Assembly (NCBI GenBank): GCA_910588215.1 | Contig: CAJUQJ010000051.1 | Coordinates: forward strand, 1 to 24,309 | Direction: 5' to 3' | Origin: an uncultured Lachnospiraceae bacterium | Lineage (GTDB): Bacteria; Bacillota; Clostridia; Lachnospirales; Lachnospiraceae | Length of the DNA: 24,309 nucleotides | Shown here: positions 16,779-24,043 of the stretch, piece by piece | How the letters are laid out: each line of letters opens with the position of its first letter | Position numbering within the stretch: the first letter of the stretch is position 1 | Notes under the pieces: model-generated | Seen by the model: the letters and a program-made list of their open reading frames with translations, nothing else | What the model was told of the DNA's origin: nothing | The model's database searches: none | Position numbers and translations under genes: made by a program

Positions 16779-17321
16779 ATGAAGAGGGTAGAAGAGATTC
16801 TTGCACAGGGCTCAGAAGGGGAACTGCAGGCTTTAAAAGCATGGCTTTTTCGAGAAAATATCCGTTTAGAGACGGCGTCAAAAGAGTTGAAGAATATGCA
16901 GGAACAATTCCTGAAAGAGAAAGTACAATTTCAGGAAGAGATGAAAGTCTTAAACCGCAAGGCAGCGGGTGAGCGTCAGCGTTTGAAAGAGGACAACCAG
17001 TTCTTCGAGAAGAAGATGGAGATATTGCAGAACGGATTCAAACAGCTTGATCTTGACCGCAGAAGGCTTGATAAAGAATGGGCGCGTCTCTCGGCAGAGA
17101 AGGAACTTATGGACGAGCATCTTCTTTACGGCGGACATGCGGAGGCATCAGTTTTCTTCCAGGGCGTACATAATCCGTTGTCGCTGAAGAAACGCTACAA
17201 AGATCTGATCAAAATATTCCATCCGGATAATGTGGCGGGAGATAAAGATGTGATCCAGCGCATCAACAAAGAATATGAGAGATTAAGAGAGAAATACGAG
17301 AAAGAGTTTAAACATGCATAG
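16779..17321 (+). CDS. Coiled-coil protein with C-terminal J domain
   Basis: The 180-residue protein is mostly coiled coil (about 15-115, heptads of Leu/Glu/Lys/Gln) and ends with a compact J-domain-like segment (about 130-175). The J-domain HPD tripeptide is intact at H148-P149-D150 in IFHPDN, preceded by the basic helix LKKRYKDLIK. J domains stimulate Hsp70 (DnaK) ATPase, so this is likely an Hsp70 co-chaperone or tether for a specific client. It lacks the Gly/Phe and zinc-finger regions of DnaJ itself. ATG 16779 has a GGGG run (16766-16769) 9 bases upstream; TTG 16764 is an alternative that would overlap that run. A terminator follows 20 bases after the stop. Confidence 0.75.
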   Translation: MKRVEEILAQGSEGELQALKAWLFRENIRLETASKELKNMQEQFLKEKVQFQEEMKVLNRKAAGERQRLKEDNQFFEKKMEILQNGFKQLDLDRRRLDKEWARLSAEKELMDEHLLYGGHAEASVFFQGVHNPLSLKKRYKDLIKIFHPDNVAGDKDVIQRINKEYERLREKYEKEFKHA

Positions 17322-17340
17322 AATATGCTGTAGCTAACGC

Positions 17341-17367
17341 GGACCGGCTGATGAGCTGGTCTGTTTT
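17341..17367 (+). terminator. Terminator after the J-domain gene
   Basis: GACCGGCT (17342-17349) pairs with AGCTGGTC (17354-17361) through one G-U around GATG, followed by TGTTTT. The gap from here to the rpmB terminator (17368-17498) holds no credible gene. Confidence 0.65.
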
Positions 17368-17498
17368 GGCTATCCTGATTTTGCCTTCTGTCTGTGGGAA
17401 GATCCGAAGCGTTCCGACGCCTAAACCGGGGCATATGATGCTGTGGGCAATGCAGAGTGTGGCCCATAGAGGCAAAGAAAAGGGATATATTTCCACAT

Positions 17499-17547
17499 AA
17501 AAAAGGAATATTGTGAAATGACCAACCTGACCACTTTACAATACTCC
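17499..17547 (-). terminator. Intrinsic terminator of rpmB
   Basis: On the minus strand GGAGTATTGT (17547-17538) pairs with ACAATATTCC (17514-17505), with one G-U. The inner bases continue to pair imperfectly, and six T residues follow (17504-17499). It begins 16 bases after the rpmB stop. Confidence 0.8.
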
Positions 17548-17563
17548 TCTGTACTGACAAAAA

Positions 17564-17749
17564 TTATGCTCTTTCAACTTTACCGGATCTTAAGCAGCGC
17601 GTACATACATGCAGCTTCTTGTTGGCACCGTTCACCTTGCACATAACGCTCTTAACATTAGAATTCCAGATTCTGTTAGATCTTCTATGTGAATGGCTTA
17701 CGTTATTTCCAAAATGAGCGCCCTTACCACAAACATCACACTTAGCCAT
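17564..17749 (-). CDS. rpmB: 50S ribosomal protein L28
   Basis: L28 is a small basic protein of the large ribosomal subunit. The 61-residue product begins MAKCDVCGKGAHFGNNVSHS and contains the family's RRSNRIWNSNVK stretch. It keeps a zinc-ribbon form with two CxxC pairs (C4/C7 in CDVCGKG and the pair in HVCTRCLRSG). The frame extends 17 codons further upstream, but AGGAGGT lies 6 bases before ATG 17749, fixing the start. It is divergent from asp23-fakA, as in Bacillus subtilis (rpmB, yloU, yloV). It has its own promoter and terminator. The four-cysteine form is the zinc-binding paralogue type rather than the Cys-less form induced under zinc starvation. Confidence 0.96.
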   Translation of the reverse strand: MAKCDVCGKGAHFGNNVSHSHRRSNRIWNSNVKSVMCKVNGANKKLHVCTRCLRSGKVERA

Positions 17750-17811
17750 CTTTGCACCTCCTAACGATACAATCGATTCTTTTTTGTATTCTTTGCTCAC
17801 ACAACATTTGT

Positions 17812-17840
17812 ATAATAGCAGAAAGTAAAACGGAATGCAA
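17812..17840 (-). promoter_or_regulatory. Sigma-A promoter for rpmB
   Basis: On the minus strand TTGCAT (17840-17835) and TATTAT (17817-17812) are 17 bases apart, with the start codon about 60 bases downstream. Confidence 0.6.
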
Positions 17841-17871
17841 GCGGAAATTACATATTTTGCCTGAAATCATG

Positions 17872-17900
17872 TTTCTTTTTTTGAGCAAACAGGTTATAAT
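17872..17900 (+). promoter_or_regulatory. Promoter for asp23-fakA (good -10, weak -35)
   Basis: A perfect TATAAT (17895-17900) lies 36 bases before the asp23 start. The matching -35 (TTTCTT, 17872-17877) is poor, and TTGAGC at 17881 is too close to serve. The promoter may need an activator or rely on the T-rich upstream stretch. Confidence 0.45.
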
Positions 17901-17935
17901 ATGGATGTATATTCAGAATAATAAGGAGGTAGCAT

Positions 17936-18295
17936 ATGAAAGTTTCTTCGATGGACACACATATGGGGAATATTTCTATCGATCAGGAAGTCGTTGCACA
18001 GTTTGCCGGCACGGTAGCTATGGAATGCTTTGGCGTGGTCGGCATGGCGGGCATGAGTGTGAAGGACGGACTCGTGAAATTACTTAGGAAAGACAGCATG
18101 ACGCGCGGCATACAGGTGTTTTTGAATAACAATAAGCTGACAATGAACTTTCATATTATTGTTTCTTACGGTGTGAGCATCCTTGCAGTATCGGATAATC
18201 TAATAGATAGCGTAAAGTACAAGGTGGAAGAATTTACCGGAATTGAAGTGGAAAAGATAAACATCTTCGTCGAAGGTGTGAAAGTGATTGACTAA
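17936..18295 (+). CDS. Asp23/Gls24 family protein (YloU)
   Basis: Asp23/Gls24 proteins are small envelope-stress proteins, and in Firmicutes a copy (YloU) almost always precedes fakA. The 119-residue product has the family's pattern: GNISIDQEVVAQFAGTVAMECFGVVGMAG near the start and VDY-like YGVSILAVSDNLIDSVKYKVEEFTG in the second half, ending INIFVEGVKVID. AGGAGG lies 7 bases before ATG 17936. fakA starts 15 bases after its stop, so they form one unit. A role in envelope or fatty-acid homeostasis is inferred from the neighbour, not seen in the sequence. Confidence 0.9.
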   Translation: MKVSSMDTHMGNISIDQEVVAQFAGTVAMECFGVVGMAGMSVKDGLVKLLRKDSMTRGIQVFLNNNKLTMNFHIIVSYGVSILAVSDNLIDSVKYKVEEFTGIEVEKINIFVEGVKVID

Positions 18296-18310
18296 GGGAG
18301 GAAGTGTAAG

Positions 18311-20002
18311 GTGGCTTCAAATACAATGGATGCCGGTATGCTGGCAAAATTGTTCCTGGCAGGAGCAAAGAATCTTGAGAGCAAGAAAGAATGGATCAAC
18401 GAATTAAATGTTTTTCCGGTACCGGACGGCGACACAGGTACGAATATGACACTGACGATCATGTCTGCGGCCAGAGAGGTAGCATCACTCTATGAGATGG
18501 GTGATGTGGATATGCGTTCTTTATGTAAGGCCATTTCCTCCGGTTCCCTGCGGGGCGCGCGCGGCAATTCAGGGGTTATCTTATCCCAGCTGTTCCGTGG
18601 CTTTACCAAGGGTGTGAAAGAATATGACGAGGTTACGATCCCGGTCTTTGCATCCGCCTTCGAGAAAGCGGTAGAGACCGCATATAAAGCTGTCATGAAG
18701 CCCAAGGAGGGCACGATCCTGACCGTTGCCAAAGGGGCGGCGATCAAGGCGAGAGAACTGGCTGACAGCGGACTGGACGATCTGGGAGAATTTATGGCAC
18801 AGATCATTGCCCGTGCGGACGAGGTACTGGAGCAGACGCCCGAGATGCTTCCCGTGTTAAAACAGGCGGGGGTTGTTGACTCGGGTGGTCAGGGATTGAT
18901 GCAGGTTTTGAAGGGCGCTTATGACGCTTTCTGCGGCAAGGAAATCGATCTGTCTTTAGATGCGGTAAGCACGGCCCACACTGGTGGAAGGACTGCTGGC
19001 GGCAATTTGGAAGCCCAGGCAGCGGCAGAGATCAAATTCGGTTACTGTACCGAGTTTATCATTATGCTCAATAAGGTATTTAATATTAAGATGGAGTTGG
19101 ATTTTAAGGCTTATCTGGAATCCATCGGTGATTCTATCGTGGTAGTAGCAGACGAGGACGTGGTAAAGGTACATGTACATACCAACGATCCCGGTCTTGC
19201 GATCCAGAAAGCGCTTAAATACGGCGCACTCTCCAACATGAAGATCGACAATATGCGTCTTGAGCATCAGGAGAAGCTTTTTAAGATGTCCCAGAAGGAA
19301 GAGAAGGCGGCGAAAGCTCCAGTGCAGCAGGAACAGCCTCGGAAGGATGTGGGATTTATCGCCGTATCCGTGGGCGATGGAATCAATGAGATCTTCAAGG
19401 GGCTTGGTGTGGATCATATCATCGAAGGCGGACAGACCATGAATCCCAGCACCGAAGATATGCTCAACGCCATCGATCAGGTGAACGCCGATACGATCTT
19501 CATTCTGCCCAACAACAAGAATATAATCCTGGCGGCCAATCAGGCCCAGTCCCTTGTGCGGGATAAGAAGATCGTGGTCATCCCTACAAAGACAGTCCCC
19601 CAGGGAATCACGGCTGTGATCAACTACGTGCCGGATCTGAGTGTAGAAGAGAACGAGAAAGCCATGTTAGAGGAGATCGCCAATGTTTCCACAGGCCAGG
19701 TCACCTATGCAGTCAGAGATACGAATATCGATGGTAAGGAGATCAAACAGGGGGACTTCATGGGAATCGGTGATAAGGGCATTCTTTCCGTAGGCATCGC
19801 CATCTCGGAAGTGACGCTTAACATGATCGATGAGATGATATCTGACGAGCGGGAATTGATCAGTATCTATTACGGTTCTGAGATTCAAGAAGAAGACGCC
19901 GAGAGTCTGCGGGCGCAGGTAGAAGGGAAATATCCTGGCTGCGATATCGAACTGCAGTACGGCGGACAGCCGATTTACTATTATATCGTATCAGCCGAGT
20001 AG
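18311..20002 (+). CDS. fakA: Fatty acid kinase catalytic subunit FakA (DAK2/DhaL-type)
   Basis: FakA phosphorylates fatty acids presented by a DegV-type FakB protein, making acyl-phosphate for membrane lipid synthesis. The 563-residue product has an N-terminal DhaL-like kinase domain with the Mg-ATP motif P-DGDTGTNM (D39, D41 and N45), GARGNSGVILSQLFRG (another DhaL signature) and VVDSGGQGL. A middle domain (about 230-310) and a C-terminal domain ending QPIYYYIVSAE follow. The start is GTG 18311 with GGGAGGA about 9 bases upstream. It sits directly after asp23/yloU, as in most Firmicutes. A likely FakB partner (DegV) is three genes along at 22416. The length matches the family (about 550). 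Confidence 0.95.
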   Translation: MASNTMDAGMLAKLFLAGAKNLESKKEWINELNVFPVPDGDTGTNMTLTIMSAAREVASLYEMGDVDMRSLCKAISSGSLRGARGNSGVILSQLFRGFTKGVKEYDEVTIPVFASAFEKAVETAYKAVMKPKEGTILTVAKGAAIKARELADSGLDDLGEFMAQIIARADEVLEQTPEMLPVLKQAGVVDSGGQGLMQVLKGAYDAFCGKEIDLSLDAVSTAHTGGRTAGGNLEAQAAAEIKFGYCTEFIIMLNKVFNIKMELDFKAYLESIGDSIVVVADEDVVKVHVHTNDPGLAIQKALKYGALSNMKIDNMRLEHQEKLFKMSQKEEKAAKAPVQQEQPRKDVGFIAVSVGDGINEIFKGLGVDHIIEGGQTMNPSTEDMLNAIDQVNADTIFILPNNKNIILAANQAQSLVRDKKIVVIPTKTVPQGITAVINYVPDLSVEENEKAMLEEIANVSTGQVTYAVRDTNIDGKEIKQGDFMGIGDKGILSVGIAISEVTLNMIDEMISDERELISIYYGSEIQEEDAESLRAQVEGKYPGCDIELQYGGQPIYYYIVSAE

Positions 20003-20075
20003 ATCATTGACTTTGTATTTTGCAGGAGTAGTTTAAGTTTACGGATTATATAGATTATATAGATAAAGAAACTTT

Positions 20076-20182
20076 AGTTCTACCAGGAGACCGTAACGTG
20101 GTATCCTGGTAGAATTATAGTTAACGACATTAATAATTTCGTTTTCAGTCCTGCAAAAGCTTTGGTATATGGCTTTGACAGG
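20076..20182. other. Two hairpins in the fakA-recG gap
   Basis: The 238-base gap holds a strong hairpin, TTCTACCAGGA (20078-20088) with TCCTGGTAGAA (20104-20114), extendable inside by ACC/GGT. It also holds a second stem, CCTGCAAAAGC (20150-20160) with GCTTTGACAGG (20172-20182), with two mismatches. Just before these, GATTATATA is repeated in tandem (20044-20061). The first stem has no good U-tract, so it may be a weak fakA terminator or a structured leader of recG. No known RNA class is recognised. Confidence 0.5.
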
Positions 20183-20205
20183 AACCGGAAGCAGAAATTT
20201 GTTAT
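20175..20205 (+). promoter_or_regulatory. Possible recG promoter
   Basis: A perfect TTGACA (20175-20180) is followed after 19 bases by TGTTAT (20200-20205). A perfect TATAAT at 20215-20220 lacks a -35 at normal spacing. Either could drive recG. Confidence 0.3.
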
Positions 20206-20240
20206 GTCTTTTACTATAATTCATGTTCGGAGGAGGGAAT

Positions 20241-22334
20241 ATGATCGAGAATAAAAGCAGCAGTTGTAGTGTCTGTGAGAGAATTGCCATGACTATTACC
20301 TCCCTGAAAGGCGTTGGCGAGAAGACTGCCAAACTATTCGAGAAACTGAACATCACAACAACAGACGATCTTCTGACCTATTACCCTCGCGATTATGAAT
20401 ATTTCTCCGAGCCAGTGACCCTGGATCAGGCCGCTGAGGAAGTGACCGCCGTTTGCGGCAGCATCCGCGGCAATATCGCGACCAGACATGTGAGAGGACT
20501 TAGTATCACCTCCTTTGAGTTGGTGTGCGTGGACGGTCAAATCTTACAGTTGACATATTTCAATATGCCATATCTGAAGAACAGTTTAAAGCGCGATACC
20601 AGGTATATCGCGCGCGGTTATCTGCAGAAAAAGGGCGGCCGTTTCGTGATGGAGCAGGCAAAGCTGTACAAACCGGAAGAATACGGAAAGATGGCCGGCC
20701 GTATGATGCCCTGCTACGGAACGACGAAAGGGCTTACCAACAACGCCATCACCAAAGCCGTCAGACAGGCTATCGATGTTTCCCGGTTTCCGCAGGATTA
20801 TCTGCCCGAAACCATACGGGCGTCCGAGCATCTTTGCCGATTGGAAGACGCCATGCGCCAGATGCATTTTCCGGACGATAAGGAATCGTTGGTATGGGCC
20901 AGAGAGCGGTTGGTCTTCGATGAATTCCTGCTCTTTATCCTGATGCTGCGCAGGATGCGGGATCATAACCAGGTCATGCAGAATCAATATCCAATGATCG
21001 AGGTGGCGGAGACCGGGCGTTTACTGGGGGCACTGCCTTACCGCCTGACCGCTGCCCAGCAGAAAGTATGGGCGGAAATACGATCGGACCTCACGTCAGA
21101 ACATGTGATGAATCGTCTGATTCAAGGGGATGTCGGCTCCGGCAAGACGATCCTGGCATTTCTTTCGCTGCTCATGTGCGTGGCCAACGGCTATCAGGGA
21201 GCCATGATGGCGCCTACGGAAGTGCTGGCAACGCAGCACTATGAGGCATTACTGGAACTACAGAGACAGTATAAACTGCCGATCCATCCTGTACTGCTGA
21301 CAGGGTCCACCACTGCAAAGGAACGAAGGCATATTTATGCGCAGATCGAAAGCGGAGAGGCAAACGTCATCCTCGGTACCCATGCGCTGATCCAGGATAA
21401 AGTCGTCTACCATGATCTGGCATTGGTGATCACGGATGAACAACACCGCTTTGGCGTCCGTCAGCGGGAGAGTCTGGCTCACAAAGGGAAACAGGTGCAT
21501 GTGCTTGTCATGAGTGCGACCCCGATCCCACGGACACTGGCCATCATTCTGTACGGCGATCTGCATATTTCGGTACTTAATGAACTGCCGGCTGACCGGC
21601 TGCCTGTCAAGAACTGCGTGGTGAACACTTCTTACCGGGATACTGCATATCATTTTATGGAAAAGGAGATAGCTGCGGGTCATCAGGTCTATATCATCTG
21701 TCCCATGGTGGAAGAGGGAGAGCAGGCAGATCTGGAGGACGTGGTTTCCTATACTGCCAGGTTGAAAAGCATCCTGCCGGCAACAATCCAGATTTCCGCG
21801 CTCCACGGGAAGATGAAGCCTGCGGAGAAGAACCGGATCATGGAAGCTTTTGCCGCAAGACAGATTGATATCCTTGTGTCGACCACGGTCATCGAAGTGG
21901 GGATCAATGTTCCGAATGCCACGGTAATGATGGTGGAAAATGCAGAGCGGTTTGGTCTGGCACAGCTGCATCAGCTGCGCGGACGTGTAGGCCGGGGTAA
22001 CGCACAATCTTATTGTATTTTCATGAGCAAGTCCCCGAAACCGGAGACTATGGCAAGGCTGAAGATCTTGAATGAATCCAACGACGGTTTCTATATCGCC
22101 AGCCAGGATCTAAAGTTGCGCGGACCGGGAGATCTGTTCGGCATCCGCCAGAGCGGCGCATTAAAATTCATACTTGGCGATATTTTCCAGGATGCTGCTA
22201 TCCTGCAGAAGGCCAGTGAGTGGACTGATCGAATCCTGGCCGAGGATCCTGCACTTGCGACAGACCCCTATGCGGCTTTAGGGGCTCATTTGCAAAATGG
22301 TATAATAAATGAGGTTGACTTTAAGACTATCTGA
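20241..22334 (+). CDS. recG: ATP-dependent DNA helicase RecG
   Basis: RecG reverses stalled replication forks and branch-migrates recombination intermediates. The 697-residue product has the N-terminal wedge/OB domain (TSLKGVGEKTAKLFEKL, then YYPRDYEYF), helicase motif I GDVGSGKT (296-303), the DEQH box (399-402) in TDEQHRFGVRQR, motif III SATPIPRTLA, and the C-terminal LHQLRGRVGRG and GPGDLFGIRQSG blocks. ATG 20241 follows GGAGG (20229-20233) by 7 bases; an earlier in-frame ATG at 20223 lies upstream of that site, and ATG 20289 is also possible, just before the conserved start. The position after fakA matches the yloU-yloV-recG order in Bacillus, here without the serine dehydratase genes between. 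Confidence 0.97.
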   Translation: MIENKSSSCSVCERIAMTITSLKGVGEKTAKLFEKLNITTTDDLLTYYPRDYEYFSEPVTLDQAAEEVTAVCGSIRGNIATRHVRGLSITSFELVCVDGQILQLTYFNMPYLKNSLKRDTRYIARGYLQKKGGRFVMEQAKLYKPEEYGKMAGRMMPCYGTTKGLTNNAITKAVRQAIDVSRFPQDYLPETIRASEHLCRLEDAMRQMHFPDDKESLVWARERLVFDEFLLFILMLRRMRDHNQVMQNQYPMIEVAETGRLLGALPYRLTAAQQKVWAEIRSDLTSEHVMNRLIQGDVGSGKTILAFLSLLMCVANGYQGAMMAPTEVLATQHYEALLELQRQYKLPIHPVLLTGSTTAKERRHIYAQIESGEANVILGTHALIQDKVVYHDLALVITDEQHRFGVRQRESLAHKGKQVHVLVMSATPIPRTLAIILYGDLHISVLNELPADRLPVKNCVVNTSYRDTAYHFMEKEIAAGHQVYIICPMVEEGEQADLEDVVSYTARLKSILPATIQISALHGKMKPAEKNRIMEAFAARQIDILVSTTVIEVGINVPNATVMMVENAERFGLAQLHQLRGRVGRGNAQSYCIFMSKSPKPETMARLKILNESNDGFYIASQDLKLRGPGDLFGIRQSGALKFILGDIFQDAAILQKASEWTDRILAEDPALATDPYAALGAHLQNGIINEVDFKTI

Positions 22335-22415
22335 AAGTAATATGGTTAGGTAGATGTTTACTGAAACAAGGAACTGTTTCGGGAGTATAGTAGAGTGACG
22401 GAGAGTGAAACAGAT

Positions 22416-23282
22416 ATGGCAAAGAAAATTGCGGTCGTTACCGACAGTAACAGCGGAATCACACAGAAACAGGCGGCGGACCTGGGACTTCATGTGCTGC
22501 CCATGCCTTTTATGATCGATAACGAGACTTATTTTGAAGATATCACATTAACGCAGGAAGCTTTCTATGAGAGACTTGCGTCGGGGGCTGATGTTATTAC
22601 CAGCCAGCCTTCACCGGATTCGGTGATGAAGATCTGGGATGAACTGCTTAAGGAGTATGATGAGATCGTACATATTCCCATGTCCAGCGGCCTGAGCGGT
22701 TCCTGCCAGAGTGCGCTCATGCTTGCGGAAGACTATGAAGGTCGTGTGCAGGTCGTCAACAACCAGCGGATCTCTGTCACGCAGAGACAGTCTGCTCTGG
22801 ATGCGCTCAGCCTTGCGGATAAAGGCATGGATGCTGTGCAGATCAAGCAGTTCCTGGAAGATGACAAGTTCAATTCCAGCATCTATATCATGCTGGATAC
22901 TCTGTATTATCTGAAGAAAGGCGGCAGGATCACGCCGGCGGCGGCAGCACTTGGAACGATCCTGCGGTTAAAGCCTGTGCTGACGATCCAGGGAGATAAG
23001 CTGGACGCTTTTGCCAAGGCAAGGACCATTTCACAGGGCAAGACCATGATGATCAACGCAATCCGCAACGATATGGAGAAACGTTTCGGCGGCGCAAATA
23101 AGGATACGATATGGCTGCAGATCGCCTATACATATGACTTAGAAGCTGCCACCCAGCTGCGGGACGAAGTGGCAGCGCAGTTCCCGGGATTTGATATCCA
23201 TATGGATCCGCTGTCTTTGAGCATCGCCTGCCATATCGGTCCAGGTTCCCTGGCTGTTGCGTGCTGCAAGAAGATATCATAG
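22416..23282 (+). CDS. DegV family fatty-acid-binding protein (FakB-type)
   Basis: DegV proteins bind a fatty acid in a deep pocket and present it to FakA for phosphorylation. The 288-residue product starts KIAVVTDSNSGIT and has TSQPSPDSVMK, which lies at the carboxylate-binding region, MSSGLSGSCQSA, YYLKKGGRITPAAA, and KPVLTIQGDKLDAF, all typical of the family. ATG 22416 is preferred by family alignment; GTG 22395, with GGGAG 9 bases upstream, is a possible alternative. It follows recG by 81 bases. With fakA close upstream it is the natural candidate for the FakB partner, although Clostridia usually have several DegV paralogues and the fatty-acid preference cannot be read here. Confidence 0.9.
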   Translation: MAKKIAVVTDSNSGITQKQAADLGLHVLPMPFMIDNETYFEDITLTQEAFYERLASGADVITSQPSPDSVMKIWDELLKEYDEIVHIPMSSGLSGSCQSALMLAEDYEGRVQVVNNQRISVTQRQSALDALSLADKGMDAVQIKQFLEDDKFNSSIYIMLDTLYYLKKGGRITPAAAALGTILRLKPVLTIQGDKLDAFAKARTISQGKTMMINAIRNDMEKRFGGANKDTIWLQIAYTYDLEAATQLRDEVAAQFPGFDIHMDPLSLSIACHIGPGSLAVACCKKIS

Positions 23283-23335
23283 GCGAGTGTATGCGGAGCA
23301 TCCAGAGAGGTCAAGAAGGGAATTCCTTCCAGTAC

Positions 23336-23503
23336 ACTAGTACTCCGTACTGAAAACCCTTGTGCAAATATTTCGGTCTATTTTCCCGATTGCACAAGCC
23401 CAGAATACTCAACGTAGCCCGCTACGCCTCCGTTTCTGAACTTGTACACTCGAAAAAATATCCTCGAAAATTTGCACAGGAACTTCAAGTACGGAGTACT
23501 AGT
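23336..23503. repeat. 168-bp inverted-repeat (MITE-like) element
   Basis: The ends are a perfect 16-bp inverted repeat, ACTAGTACTCCGTACT (23336-23351) and its reverse complement (23488-23503), and pairing continues inward imperfectly (TGTGCAAAT against ATTTGCACA). Inside are CTTGTGCAA/TTGCACAAG (23359-23367 with 23390-23398) and CGTAGC-CC-GCTACG (23413-23426). There is no open frame of note. Such structures without a transposase fit a non-autonomous element or extragenic palindrome. It occupies the gap between degV and miaB. Confidence 0.75.
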
Positions 23504-23517
23504 AGATAGGAATTATC

Positions 23518-23650
23518 ATGCAAAACAGGTTATCGTCCACTGGTGTGGCAGATTGCGGCGGCACAGTAGTTTGGCGTGAGGATACCTGTTTTGTTTCATG
23601 TAAAAGAATCCTGCCTGTAGGATTCTCCGCCTGCGACGGGTCGCTTTGGC
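23518..23650 (+). other. Run of three hairpins upstream of miaB
   Basis: Three consecutive stems lie here: CAAAACAGG-T-TATC (from 23521) with GATACCTGTTTTG (23581-23593), one bulged T and a ~46-base interior; AGAATCCT (23605-23612) with AGGATTCT (23619-23626); and GCGAC (23633-23637) with GTCGC (23640-23644). The region is open in the miaB frame but lies upstream of the conserved start and has no coding character. I could not match it to a known riboswitch class. Bases 23651-23715 show no clear promoter. Confidence 0.45.
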
Positions 23651-23715
23651 AATATGATTCCGTATTTCCAACCACTATAAGATATCAACAATTCATAATA
23701 GAAATGAGGTTTACG

Positions 23716-23883
23716 ATGGGACAATATGCATCCAGAAATGATGCGCAGGAACTGGCTCTGCAGCAAGTATATATGGAGAAAGCGGCTTCCTATGTTGCTG
23801 AGTTGAAGCAGCATCTGGGACGTCAGCCGCTTTGCTGTGTCACTACCTTTGGCTGCCAAATGAACGCCGTACACGGGATATAG
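23716..23883 (+). pseudogene. miaB: miaB, truncated 5' part (interrupted by foreign sequence)
   Basis: MiaB is a radical-SAM enzyme that adds a methylthio group to i6A37 of tRNAs reading UNN codons; it normally has about 440-480 residues. Here only 55 codons remain. The first 51 look normal: MGQYASRNDAQELALQQVYM, then VTTFGCQMNA with the first cysteine of the N-terminal iron-sulfur cluster. The family continues with an RDSEK-type sequence, but here four unrelated codons (VHGI) and a TAG follow. The radical-SAM and TRAM domains are absent. GAGGT (23706-23710) lies 5 bases before ATG 23716, and an in-frame ATG at 23704 is a less likely start. The break at about 23868 coincides with a change to an insulated, regulated region, which suggests insertion rather than gradual decay. 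Confidence 0.8.
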
Positions 23884-23902
23884 GGAGAGACGCCCGGCAG
23901 CA

Positions 23903-23945
23903 GGCGCCAGAACGCAAGAAAGGCTTGTGTTTTGGCGTCTTTTTT
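23903..23945 (+). terminator. Strong terminator just inside the miaB junction
   Basis: CGCCAGAACGCAAG (23905-23918) pairs with CTTGTGTTTTGGCG (23924-23937) through two G-U pairs, the stem can extend outward by two pairs, and TTTTTT (23940-23945) follows. Its direction blocks transcription coming from the host side (truncated miaB) before it reaches the element genes. Confidence 0.92.
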
Positions 23946-23965
23946 CGTGTAAAAAATTCCTCTTT

Positions 23966-24004
23966 ATATTGCGTAATATGTGTTGACATATTGCACAATA
24001 TGTG
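23966..24004. promoter_or_regulatory. Tandem palindromic operator-like sites
   Basis: Two related dyads occur 22 bases apart: ATATTGCGTAATATGTG (23966-23982) and ATATTGCACAATATGTG (23988-24004). The second lies in a perfect 18-bp palindrome, ACATATTG-CA-CAATATGT (23986-24003), that covers the promoter spacer. The spacing of about two helical turns suits side-by-side binding of a dimeric repressor. Confidence 0.65.
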
Positions 24005-24011
24005 ATATAGT
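23983..24011 (+). promoter_or_regulatory. Strong sigma-A promoter for the element's first genes
   Basis: A perfect TTGACA (23983-23988) and TATAGT (24006-24011) are 17 bases apart; TATAAT follows at 24011-24016 as an alternative -10. The operator-like palindrome fills the spacer, so a bound repressor would block RNA polymerase. Confidence 0.85.
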
Positions 24012-24043
24012 ATAATTACAGAAAAGAAAGGCGGGGAAACAGA

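Noticed and set aside
16697..16972. 91-codon frame overlapping the J-domain gene
   Set aside because: It is in another frame of the convincing coiled-coil/J-domain gene and has no family features.
17351..17500. 49-codon frame after the J-domain gene (MSWSVLAILILPS...)
   Set aside because: Its start lies within the terminator hairpin and there is no ribosome site. It also runs into the rpmB terminator.
23390..23477. Repeated TTGCACA units as a possible CRISPR-like array
   Set aside because: There are only two direct copies plus one inverted copy, all explained by the inverted-repeat element. No regular spacers or cas genes occur.
23518..23715. 66 extra codons in frame upstream of miaB
   Set aside because: The conserved MiaB start and the GAGGT site are at 23716. 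The upstream stretch is a run of hairpins with poor coding character.
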